A DNA stretch of 64,000 nucleotides from Adonisia turfae CCMR0081 (GTDB lineage: Bacteria; Cyanobacteriota; Cyanobacteriia; Phormidesmidales; Phormidesmidaceae). The notes under the pieces are model-generated. The model searched no databases and was not told the DNA's origin. It saw only the letters and a program-made list of their open reading frames with translations. Made by a program: the position numbers and the translations under genes. The stretch spans positions 289,239 to 353,238 of the forward strand of contig NZ_QXHD01000003.1 of assembly GCF_011009555.1 (NCBI RefSeq), written 5' to 3'. Positions 7,875-16,174 of the stretch are shown here, one piece after another; the first letter of the stretch is position 1; every line of letters begins with the position of its first letter.

Positions 7875-9443
7875 TTATATTGAGACTTTTTCTGGAACGT
7901 TGGCAGGTGCTTGTTTGTGCTGGATTGTCCGACCTGTGATCAGCTCTACCACATCCATGCCGTTAATTATCACACCGGGTACGCTGGGATAACCGGCAGT
8001 GGCCCCCACCAGGAACAGGTTTGGCAGCTCTGTGGTATAGCCCATACGGTGCAGACCCACCTGTTTAGGAATCAGCTTAGCGCCATAAATATTGCCTTGG
8101 GGCTGGCCCAGGTAATACTCACTGGTGGTGGGTGTACCATACACTTTCATCCGAGCATAGCGATCCACATCAGGAATCAAGTCGCGTACGCTGTTCATAA
8201 TCTGTTTATACAGCTCACGCTTTTTGGCTTTGTAGCCTGCTTTATCGTATTTATGTAACTCTCCAAACGGCTGATAGGGACAGACAGTGGCAATTTCTAA
8301 AACATGATGTCCCGCTGGAGCCATCCCAGGTTCACTGGATTTTAGGGTGGGGCAAGAGAGAAAGATCCATGGATGACTGAGATCACCAGCGAGTTGTTTC
8401 TGATATTCCTGGTTTAAATTGCCGGTGGGGTAATACCAAATATTCCAGTTACCCAGACCATAGCGCTCTGGTTCAAAGCGGCTATCTAAGCCCAGATAGA
8501 GGTTAAAGGCACTGGCAGAATAATCATAGCCGGTCAGACGTTTGGTTTCTTGCTTACTGAGCACGCCAGGAATGTGCATCAGCTGTACCGTTAGCTTCGG
8601 GTCTAGATCGCTGATGTAGGCCTTTTCCGCATGGTAAATGTCTCCGTTGGCCGTAATCAGCTGCTGCACTCGATGCTCGCTGACCTCAATATGTTCTACG
8701 GGGGTGGATAGCTGCACCACCCCACCCCCAGCGGTGATGGCTTCTACGATGGTATCGACAAAATGTTTGAAGTGATGTTTGGGATAATAAGCCCCTTCTG
8801 CATAATCTGACACTAAAGAGGTGTGGGTCATCAAGGCAATTTCGTTGGGGGGTAGGGCATAATCACCGCTTTGGCCTGCCAACAGATTCTGTAGTTTGGG
8901 GGACAGCCCCACATGGTTGTACAAATCTTGCAGGGTCCAGTTACGCTTACTGTAGAGATTCCAGTATTTGGGCAGCTTTAACCAGTCAGACCACTTGCGG
9001 TCATACCAGTTAATTTCGTTGGTCAGGCCGCGAATTTCTGTGTGCAACTGATGAATCTCATTACAGTAGCGGTTAATGGCCGTTTGCTCATCTGGAAACG
9101 TAGCGAGAAGACGCGATCGCAACGCCTCCCAATCCAACGGAATCTTAAAATCCACCTCCGGCGTAATCACCCGATCAATACCTTCTGGATCCAGCGAATT
9201 AAACTCCACGGGCCGCTCAATGTAGCTAAGAAACTGACCAATGGCCTGATCCGGCGCACACTGAGAAATGTAATGCACGTCTGCACAGAATCGATAATCG
9301 CCAAAATCAAAGGTGTGACAACATCCCCCTGGCAAATAGTGTTTTTCTAAAACAGCCACCCTATGGCCCTGACGTGTTAAACAAGCTGCCGCAGAAAGCC
9401 CTCCTAAGCCAGCGCCCAAAACAATGTAATCAAAGCTTTCCAT
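7875..9443 (-). CDS. FAD-dependent oxidoreductase, phytoene desaturase / retinol saturase (CrtI-like) family
   Basis: 522 residues, close to the family length. The Rossmann FAD motif VLGAGLGGLSAAACL starts at residue 8, followed by LEKHYLPGGCCHTF. The C-terminal FAD segment reads FLVGATAGYPSVPGVIINGM. This combination is shared by all-trans-retinol 13,14-reductase-like and carotenoid desaturase/isomerase enzymes. A GGGAGA ribosome site precedes the ATG. It is the first gene of an operon with an SDR and a degenerate acyl-CoA synthetase, and no phytoene synthase is nearby, so a role on a polyunsaturated or acyl lipid rather than on bulk carotenoids is possible. Substrate uncertain. Confidence 0.8.
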   Translation of the reverse strand: MESFDYIVLGAGLGGLSAAACLTRQGHRVAVLEKHYLPGGCCHTFDFGDYRFCADVHYISQCAPDQAIGQFLSYIERPVEFNSLDPEGIDRVITPEVDFKIPLDWEALRSRLLATFPDEQTAINRYCNEIHQLHTEIRGLTNEINWYDRKWSDWLKLPKYWNLYSKRNWTLQDLYNHVGLSPKLQNLLAGQSGDYALPPNEIALMTHTSLVSDYAEGAYYPKHHFKHFVDTIVEAITAGGGVVQLSTPVEHIEVSEHRVQQLITANGDIYHAEKAYISDLDPKLTVQLMHIPGVLSKQETKRLTGYDYSASAFNLYLGLDSRFEPERYGLGNWNIWYYPTGNLNQEYQKQLAGDLSHPWIFLSCPTLKSSEPGMAPAGHHVLEIATVCPYQPFGELHKYDKAGYKAKKRELYKQIMNSVRDLIPDVDRYARMKVYGTPTTSEYYLGQPQGNIYGAKLIPKQVGLHRMGYTTELPNLFLVGATAGYPSVPGVIINGMDVVELITGRTIQHKQAPANVPEKVSI

Positions 9444-9848
9444 AATTATCTCCCAAGCGTATGTTATTCAGTTTTTTTAACGTAGGGGCTGACCTTGTGC
9501 CTGTGGGCGTTCCATGAAATGCCTCTGTACAGCCATGACTTAGGACCTTATAAAACCCTCATCCCTAAATCAGGTCACAACAGCCTTAAGTTCTCTCTTT
9601 TTTCTTACAAAGAGAACTTACTAATCAATCAGCTGCCCAATACCTATATTGTTATCGAAATTTTAGATATTGGTTTCACTCCCTACACATTTCCTCACTA
9701 ACGAGAGCGGTAATGACCAAAGGTTTAACAACTAGGGTAAGGAATATCTGTACGAGGAAGCATTGTTAACTTTAAGGGAATGTATTGTAGCTGAGAATAC
9801 CTTTCCAAGAGCTTTGGAGTGATGAATAAATTGACGACTTCCCAGTAG

Positions 9849-10046
9849 GCCTATGCTTCTGGCCAGCTAATCAACAACCTGGCAACATCACACATTAAAG
9901 TGCCATTAGGAGAGGGAACTAAGCTGCTAAGGCTACTTAAAATAGGAACAAGTAAGCAAATATTAAATATTCGTTTCCTAGATAATTTCCCTAAAATCAT
10001 TATAGATGAAGTATACCTAAGCCCGTGGGATGACAGAGCCATTTAA
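9849..10046 (+). pseudogene. Possible degraded coding remnant in a 770-base AT-rich gap (9444-10211)
   Basis: The gap has no convincing complete gene. From just after a TAG at 9846 to a TAA at 10044 the plus strand is open for 65 codons with plausible protein composition (VPLGEGTKLLRLLKIG near the middle, then IIIDEVYLSPWDD), but it lacks an ATG and a ribosome site. It may be the tail of an eroded gene of unknown family. At 9507-9523 a GGCGTTCCATGAAATGCC segment is a degenerate copy of the hairpin at 21910-21945. Other open frames in the gap look random. Confidence 0.25.
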
Positions 10047-10211
10047 CGACTGAGTCCGAATTCTCTTCAGATTTAAATTTTGCTGCATTTCCTCTATTAT
10101 CCTGAATCCCGTGTTAGCGTTTTGCCTATGGCTTATTTTCGGTTATGCAATTCGTCTAACCAACGGTTCTCCGAATTTAACTCTGCACACGCTTACTATT
10201 GGAGAAGTTCG

Positions 10212-10457
10212 ATGACGATTTATGTTGGCAATTTATCTTTTGACGTCACACAAGATGACTTAAATCAGACTTTTGCAGAGTACGGCACCGTGAAAAGCAC
10301 CCATTTACCCACCGACAGGGAAACCGGTCGGAAGCGTGGATTTGCTTTTGTTGACATGGCAACAGAGGCAGAAGAGACGGCTGCTATTGAAGCACTGGAT
10401 GGCGCTGAGTGGATGGGCCGTAATCTGAAAGTCAATAAGGCAAAACCCCGTAGATAA
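10212..10457 (+). CDS. RNA-binding protein with one RRM (cyanobacterial Rbp type)
   Basis: 81 residues from the ATG at 10212, preceded by GGAGAAG. It is essentially one RRM: RNP2 is IYVGNL (3-8) and RNP1 is RGFAFVDM (about 43-50), followed by a short basic tail KVNKAKPRR. Cyanobacterial Rbp proteins of this type bind single-stranded RNA and several are cold-induced or involved in mRNA localisation. An in-frame extension back to 10080 lacks RRM character and is more likely 5' untranslated leader, consistent with long leaders in this family. A strong stem-loop follows the gene. Confidence 0.9.
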   Translation: MTIYVGNLSFDVTQDDLNQTFAEYGTVKSTHLPTDRETGRKRGFAFVDMATEAEETAAIEALDGAEWMGRNLKVNKAKPRR

Positions 10458-10517
10458 TGCAGCTCATCCTGATTGGCTAATTTATTGGCTAATGAGTACG
10501 AGCTAACGATTTCAACT

Positions 10518-10560
10518 ACTTTAAGCGGCTCTAACTTAGCGGTTCAGGGCCGCTTAAAGT
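10518..10560 (+). terminator. Stem-loop downstream of the RRM gene
   Basis: ACTTTAAGCGGC (10518-10529) pairs perfectly with GCCGCTTAAAGT (10549-10560) around a 19-base loop, about 60 bases past the stop codon. The U-run is weak (TGTATTGTATG). Termination or 3'-end protection of the mRNA is likely. Confidence 0.65.
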
Positions 10561-10637
10561 TGTATTGTATGTAATTGACTGTCGACTATTCCATAGGGTT
10601 GTGGAGAACGCAGGGGATATTCAGTGCTGACTCAACG

Positions 10638-10973
10638 CTAACGCCCGGTCGCAAACAACCGATACCCAAACGCCATTGATGCCGTGGCAACAAAGAACTG
10701 CCAAAGACTGGTCGGGTTCAGAATGGCTCGACTACTCACGAAAATACAGAGAATCCCACCAGCAACGAAAATCCAACCTAATTGCTTCATAAATCCCAAT
10801 GGCATAAACACTAACAGGCAAATGCCAGCACACAGCAAGAAAATTGATGCATCAGCCGCAATGCCGCGCCAAAAGTAGGGATTCACATTGGTGGTGAAAA
10901 AGATGTTTCTGCCTAAGTAATAAATCCCTAGCAGCATCAGGACAAGGCCAATGAGTTGGACGAGTAATCTCAT
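10638..10973 (-). CDS. Small four-helix membrane protein of unknown function
   Basis: 111 residues with four hydrophobic segments (about 3-21, 40-57, 65-82, 88-106) and short charged loops. There is no motif I recognise and no recognisable ribosome site. It lies downstream of the large triple-TIR gene on the same strand, about 100 bases away, and could be co-transcribed with it, but a functional link is unproven. Confidence 0.6.
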   Translation of the reverse strand: MRLLVQLIGLVLMLLGIYYLGRNIFFTTNVNPYFWRGIAADASIFLLCAGICLLVFMPLGFMKQLGWIFVAGGILCIFVSSRAILNPTSLWQFFVATASMAFGYRLFATGR

Positions 10974-11076
10974 GTTGAGGAGGATGAATTTGTTGTTAGA
11001 TACGGTGAGCTTAGCAGAGGTATGCAGGGGGTGAGGTGCGATCGCACGCCTAAAAAGCTCTTCACTAAGACAATTA

Positions 11077-14000
11077 TTAGAACTGACACACGCTACTCAC
11101 CGCATCCGCACTGGGCGAGCGAATGTCTGCATCGTCTGACGTTACAAGAGCATGCTCGCGAATGCGATCGCACCCCCACCCCACCCAATCTTGCAGGCTG
11201 CCCCCTTCCCAACGTCGCAGAAAGCCATCACTGTTGGCACTGAGGATCCATTGGCCATCGCCACTGAATAAAACCGTGCTGGCGGTGGCATTATGGCCTG
11301 TTAATGGATTGCCAATGGGCTTGCCGGTTAAATCCCATAGCCGTAGGGTCTGATCTCGGCTGGCGCTGACAATATAGTCACCATCAGGGCTAAAGGTAAC
11401 GGCTATCACATCGCTAAGGTGACCTCTAAACGGCTCGTCTACCATAGGGCGACCGTTGCTGTCCCAGAGTCTGAGGGTGCGATCGCGACTGGCCGTGATA
11501 AACATTTGGCCATCGGGACTAAAGGCCATGGCATTCACATCATCCGTATGTCCTTGGATGGGGTCGCCAATGGGGGTGCCCTCTAGATCCCACAGGCGAA
11601 TGGTGCGATCGTCGCTGCCGCTAATCAGCCGCTGGCCATCGGGGGTAAACATCACCGTATTCACCTTATCGGTGTGCCCTTCAATGGATTGCCCTACAGG
11701 ATTTCCCTGCAGATCCCATAGGCGGATAGTGGTGTCGTCACTGGCGCTGGCCATCAGCGGTTGGGTGGGATGAATCGCGACTGCATTGACGGGTGCCTGG
11801 TGGGCGGTGAGGGTTGCAAGCCCATAGCCCTGACGATTCCAAAGTTTAACAACGTTGTCTTCACCGCCACTGGCAAAGGTTTGTCCATCCTGACTAACGG
11901 CCACCGATAGAACTGCATCGGTATGTCCTTGAAACGTAAGGGCTCTGCCCCCGTTTGGCACCAGGTTAATCTTGCCGTCAGCCCCTGCCGTCACCAGGGT
12001 TTGGCCATCACCGCTAACTGCCATGGCATGCACCGCACCATCGTGCAGCTGGGTGGCCTGGCGCAACAGGACAGTTTGCATATCCCATAGCCGTAGTGTC
12101 TGATCTTCACCACCGCTAAGAATAGTGTTGCCATCGGGGCTAACGGCAACAGAATACACATAGTAATCGTGGCCAGTCAGGGGTGGTCCCACCGGCTGCC
12201 CATCTCGGCTCCACACCCGCACAGTGTTGTCGTCACCACCGCTAATCAACCATCGGCTATCGGGGCTAAAGGCCAGGGAGATGACATTATCGGTGTGGCC
12301 CTCTAGCTGGTGCCGTAGATTGCCCTGACGATCCCATATCCGCACAATGTTATCGTTACCACCGCTAGCGATCAGGCTGCCATCGGGGCTAAATACCACC
12401 GACATAATGGTACCGGTATGCCCTCGCAACGTTTTCAACAATTGCCCTTGAGGACTCCAAACGTGAAGCAGCCCATCTTCGCGACCGCTGACAATTTGTG
12501 TACGGTCCGGACTAAAGGCCACCGACCAGACCGTACTTTGGCCATCTGCCTGAAACGGTGGGTACAACAGTCGGCCTTGTCGATTCCATAACCTGACAGC
12601 CCCCCCCTGATCACCACTGGCAATCCAGGCCCCATCTGTACTGAACGCAACGGTCTTCACATGTCCCCAATGTCCTGCCAGTGGATTCCCCAACGGGTTG
12701 CCCTGCAAATTCCATAGCCGTACCGTTTGATCAGAACTGGCACTGGCAATGGTTTCACCGTCTGGACTAAACGCTATGGACCAAATATCATCCGTATGGC
12801 CTGCAAAGGGTTGACCAATCACATTGCCGTCTTTGTCCCACAGTCGAATAACAGCATCGAAGCCGCCGCTGGCAATGATCTCCCCGTCTGGGCTATACAC
12901 CGCTGCCCAAACCGCATCTTGATGCCCTAGCAATCGGTTTTTTTCCACCGTCGCACCCATGGCATTTCGCAGGGTAGAGCGCACAGAAAGACGCAGTCCG
13001 TTCAGGTGGGCGCGGCTTTTGCCAACCAACTTGAGAGAGTCCAACAGCCCTTCTACAGGTTTAGTAATCAGTAACCGGCTGGTCTCCGCTGCGTTCTCAT
13101 CTAGCACCAAACGACTGTTGTTCCTAAAGGCAATGGCACTGGCTCCCGCTGCAATCACAAACAAAATACTCACACCTGCCAGCAGAGATTGGGTAATTCT
13201 CATACGTCGCTTTTCACGACGGGCCTCGGCTTCAGCGGCATTCTGACTGGCGGTGATAAAGCTCTGTTGCTCTGCTGTGACGGCAGGGTTTTTCTGCTTT
13301 TGTTGTGTGTCTTGCAGCCATTGGGTTGCGATCGCACTCTCCGCCCCCCGCAATAGCAAATCATGACTCTGCTCTTTTTGCTGCCATTCCAGGGCGCGCT
13401 GGAGCCATTTTGTATGACTCTGCACATGGTCGCGATCCGTATCCAGTGTGCGGATGAGGTGATTAAAATGGGTGGTGAAGTTGCCCCGTTGCTGGCTAAA
13501 ATCTAGCCACTGAACCTGGGCAAGTTGGGGATGCAGGTCAGCCGTCTCTATAGGCTGATGCAAAATAGTCACAAATCGCTTGTTAAAGCGGGCTCCATGG
13601 TCTACCTCTAATTTGCAATAGGGTGAGTTGACGGACCGAGGGGACAAAATAAACAAAAAATTGTCAGATACCTCAATGCCCTGGTAGATCTCTCGCTGAA
13701 AGTTGGCAGTACCTGCGGCAATACTCTCCTGGTCAAACCAGGTGGTTTTACCTTGGCTTTGCAAAGCGCCATTGATCTTACGGGCAATATCGGCATCGGC
13801 ACTGGAATAGGAGATAAATACATCGATGGAAGACAGGGGTGGCTGGTCTAAACTGGCCTGGATAAAGTCATGGTGCAACGTCATTGCTGGCTGCACGGTT
13901 CGCCCAGTCGCTGTTTTTAACCAGGCCTCTGCATGGCTTAGATCATAGCCCCGCAGCAACACACTAGGATTCTCCTGTTGCCGTTTCCACTTTAAGGCTT

Positions 14001-15138
14001 TGGTCAAGAGAATTTTGTGCTGGTTATAATAAACCGCATCCTGGTTGAGGGTCTTAATCAACCCGTTTTCGTCCAGCTGATAATCATCTTGATTTAAGTT
14101 ATCCGTTAAATCGATATATTGCAGTGAGGCCAGTTCCGGTGGGCTCTCAGCGGACCCCAAGGGCCTGACTAAAATAGGAATAATTCGCTTGTGAAGGGTC
14201 AGGGCATACTTCAATTCATACTGGCAATATTTGGACCGAAGAGAATCGGGCGACAGCAGATACACCATGGAATCAGCTTCTTCAATGCCCCGATCCACAG
14301 CCCGTTTAAAGGCCTCTCCTGTGGCGATATCCGTCTGATTACTCCAAACCGTAAACCCCTGACGTCGCAGCGATCGCCGAATGTTGTCCATAACGTTGGC
14401 ATCCGCCTGGGCATAGGCCAAAAACACCTGAGTCATCATGTTGTTAGCATTTTTAATGCTTTCAGTAATGAACTCACAATGCAAGTCGGTGGGCTCACAG
14501 GGAGCCTGTTCGTCTTTAAACCGTTGTTTCAGCCAGGTTTCTGCTAGCTGTCGTTTTTCTCCTAATAGTAAAAACTCCGTTTGCTTTTGTTGTCGCTCCC
14601 ACCCAAGGGCCTGATTTAAGAAGTGAGTGTGATTCTCCACATAGTCTTGATGACGATGGAAAATCTGATGGAGGTCCGTTAAAGATTTTTCAAACTCATC
14701 TTGCTCTGGCCGCATGTAAACCCAATTGATTTTACCAATCTGGGTGTTCATGTTGGGAAAGCTAGAATGCAGTCCCCTGGCCTGATAATCTTGCCATTGT
14801 GCATCGCCGCCGTGGGGATTTCGCTGTTGCCAGATTTCTCGATTAATCTGCTCTACGTGCAATATGGGGATAATCCGTTTTTGATGACGCTGGGCAATTT
14901 CAATTTCTTTACTACAATAGTCTGAGTTGACGGAGTGGGGTGAAATAATAAAGAGAAAATTATGGGATTTTTCAATGCCGCTATCGATCTGGTTCTGAAA
15001 ATCTACGGCCAGGGGGATATCGTTAAAATCACACCAGATGCGATAGCCAGCATCCGTCAGCCGTTTACCCAGGTTGACAACAAATGCCTTACTGTCAGCA
15101 CGACCATACGAAATAAAGGCATCGTAAACGTCACTCAT
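11077..15138 (-). CDS. Triple-TIR, transmembrane, 14-WD40 repeat protein
   Basis: 1353 residues. Three TIR domains start at about 4, 234 and 437; each keeps the SxxYCxxE segment with the glutamate used by NAD-cleaving TIRs (E78, E308, E511). Each TIR is followed by the same helical module (H-x3-L-x2-A-L-x-W ... LLxG ... A-x2-WL) and a short FI-x-x-S segment, so the whole unit is triplicated. A single membrane helix (about 650-671) after a basic RREKRRMR stretch separates these from 14 WD40 repeats (about 735-1320) with regular GH...SPDG...LWD spacing, enough for two seven-bladed propellers. The membrane helix implies that TIRs and propellers lie on opposite sides, or that the helix is a hairpin. 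TIR-WD40 proteins are linked to NAD metabolism or defence; the signal is unknown. Confidence 0.9.
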   Translation of the reverse strand: MSDVYDAFISYGRADSKAFVVNLGKRLTDAGYRIWCDFNDIPLAVDFQNQIDSGIEKSHNFLFIISPHSVNSDYCSKEIEIAQRHQKRIIPILHVEQINREIWQQRNPHGGDAQWQDYQARGLHSSFPNMNTQIGKINWVYMRPEQDEFEKSLTDLHQIFHRHQDYVENHTHFLNQALGWERQQKQTEFLLLGEKRQLAETWLKQRFKDEQAPCEPTDLHCEFITESIKNANNMMTQVFLAYAQADANVMDNIRRSLRRQGFTVWSNQTDIATGEAFKRAVDRGIEEADSMVYLLSPDSLRSKYCQYELKYALTLHKRIIPILVRPLGSAESPPELASLQYIDLTDNLNQDDYQLDENGLIKTLNQDAVYYNQHKILLTKALKWKRQQENPSVLLRGYDLSHAEAWLKTATGRTVQPAMTLHHDFIQASLDQPPLSSIDVFISYSSADADIARKINGALQSQGKTTWFDQESIAAGTANFQREIYQGIEVSDNFLFILSPRSVNSPYCKLEVDHGARFNKRFVTILHQPIETADLHPQLAQVQWLDFSQQRGNFTTHFNHLIRTLDTDRDHVQSHTKWLQRALEWQQKEQSHDLLLRGAESAIATQWLQDTQQKQKNPAVTAEQQSFITASQNAAEAEARREKRRMRITQSLLAGVSILFVIAAGASAIAFRNNSRLVLDENAAETSRLLITKPVEGLLDSLKLVGKSRAHLNGLRLSVRSTLRNAMGATVEKNRLLGHQDAVWAAVYSPDGEIIASGGFDAVIRLWDKDGNVIGQPFAGHTDDIWSIAFSPDGETIASASSDQTVRLWNLQGNPLGNPLAGHWGHVKTVAFSTDGAWIASGDQGGAVRLWNRQGRLLYPPFQADGQSTVWSVAFSPDRTQIVSGREDGLLHVWSPQGQLLKTLRGHTGTIMSVVFSPDGSLIASGGNDNIVRIWDRQGNLRHQLEGHTDNVISLAFSPDSRWLISGGDDNTVRVWSRDGQPVGPPLTGHDYYVYSVAVSPDGNTILSGGEDQTLRLWDMQTVLLRQATQLHDGAVHAMAVSGDGQTLVTAGADGKINLVPNGGRALTFQGHTDAVLSVAVSQDGQTFASGGEDNVVKLWNRQGYGLATLTAHQAPVNAVAIHPTQPLMASASDDTTIRLWDLQGNPVGQSIEGHTDKVNTVMFTPDGQRLISGSDDRTIRLWDLEGTPIGDPIQGHTDDVNAMAFSPDGQMFITASRDRTLRLWDSNGRPMVDEPFRGHLSDVIAVTFSPDGDYIVSASRDQTLRLWDLTGKPIGNPLTGHNATASTVLFSGDGQWILSANSDGFLRRWEGGSLQDWVGWGCDRIREHALVTSDDADIRSPSADAVSSVCQF

Positions 15139-15171
15139 AACAGACTCTAAAATATCGAGTTACTGGTGGTG

Positions 15172-15204
15172 ATATACCCTGGTGATGATACACCCAGGGT
15201 ATAT
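15172..15204. promoter_or_regulatory. 11-base inverted repeat upstream of the triple-TIR gene
   Basis: ATATACCCTGG (15172-15182) and CCAGGGTATAT (15194-15204) are exact inverted repeats with an 11-base spacer, lying 34-66 bases upstream of the TIR gene ATG. Centre-to-centre spacing of 22 bases (two helical turns) fits a dimeric repressor operator. An mRNA leader hairpin is the alternative. Confidence 0.5.
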
Positions 15205-15304
15205 GCCCTCAATATTTTATCTAAGCAAGCTGTTTGAATTCTTAGAATCTGCCTCACCCCCCCTTAAAATCAGGGGGATAAGTTTAATTTATCTAGAAGT
15301 TGCC

Positions 15305-15763
15305 TTAAAAATAGCTGAGTTCAACCTCGATCCTGTTTTCTGCGCCTGCTACCAAAAACACAGCGTCTCCAAATTCAGGTGGCCCGGTTAGCGCTTCTGG
15401 GTTTCTGGAAAATCCAAACCCCTCGGCAGGCATGCCGACAAAGTTGCGGTTAAACTCATTGTCGTTGTTAGCATCATGGAAGACTGAAACCGCATAGCTA
15501 CCAGGGGCCAGATTCTCAAAGGTGGCTACGGGGGGGGAGTCCTCTGTCAGCGTTAAACATAGGCTTTCCAGGGCCTCTTCTCGATCCCCAGGAAATCCAT
15601 CGCTGCTATTAAAGAGGTTAAGGCAGACCTGTCCTTGGGGGGTATTGACACCACTGATCTCTACTGCCAGCTGGGTGTGCTCAAGTTGCCCATGGGCCGG
15701 ATAGGCTAAGCTGCCCACCGTGGTCATCATCAGAACACCAGCTACAACATGGCGATTATGCAT
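15305..15763 (-). CDS. Secreted DUF2141 domain protein
   Basis: 152 residues with a strong AGGAGGT ribosome site. A signal peptide (about 1-26, ending AHG-Q) is followed by a DUF2141 beta-sandwich: GQVCLNLFNSSDGFPG near 43, then the family signature PGSYAVSVFHDANNDNEFNRN and GMPAEGFGFS around 85-120. DUF2141 proteins are exported and of unknown function. Upstream lies a metallo-beta-lactamase remnant, but there is no operon partner. Confidence 0.88.
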   Translation of the reverse strand: MHNRHVVAGVLMMTTVGSLAYPAHGQLEHTQLAVEISGVNTPQGQVCLNLFNSSDGFPGDREEALESLCLTLTEDSPPVATFENLAPGSYAVSVFHDANNDNEFNRNFVGMPAEGFGFSRNPEALTGPPEFGDAVFLVAGAENRIEVELSYF

Positions 15764-15888
15764 TTGTAACCTCCTAATGAACGTTTAGTTAGTGAGCCGA
15801 TTAACTCTACTCATTCCCTATTGTGCTATCCGCATTCTAAAATCGGCTGCGTCTATTCTGCGAAGCTTTGGTAAACAATTTTCTGGAA

Positions 15889-16110
15889 TTATTCAGGGGA
15901 TAAAAAGCCCTGGCCCCAGATGGGATCATAGCCAGTGGTCAGATCTGAGGCTAAAAACGCCTCTAACGATAGACCGTTTGCGATCGCACGTTCCGTCACG
16001 CCCCTTACATCCATCAGCATTTGCCGATAGGCCTCTAGCTCAGCCCAAGGGGAAAGGGCACCATGACATCGATAAACGGATAGACCCCATTGAAAGCGAT
16101 CCAGTCTCAT
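15889..16110 (-). pseudogene. C-terminal remnant of a metallo-beta-lactamase-fold protein
   Basis: The 73 residues resemble only the last part of MBL-fold hydrolases: HGALSPWAELEAYRQML (compare GHG-x-LS...L-x-x-Y-x-x-ML), then an Ile-Ala-Asn-Gly-Leu-Ser-Leu-Glu segment and YDPIWGQGFLSPE. The HxHxDH zinc motif and the rest of the fold are gone, stops lie just upstream in frame, and the tail is cut short. It is most likely a non-functional fragment. Confidence 0.55.
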
Positions 16111-16174
16111 GAATGTGACTCATTAACGATTTAGTTATATGTAGCACATTTAACAAAAAACAAATCAAAATTAA

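Noticed and set aside
9495..9701. 68-codon plus frame in the AT-rich gap
   Set aside because: No ribosome site and no domain; residue pattern looks random.
9851..10042. 63-codon minus frame
   Set aside because: The opposite strand gives a more protein-like reading over the same bases, though that too is doubtful.
15792..16112. 106-codon plus frame
   Set aside because: Antisense to the metallo-beta-lactamase remnant, whose motifs are recognisable.
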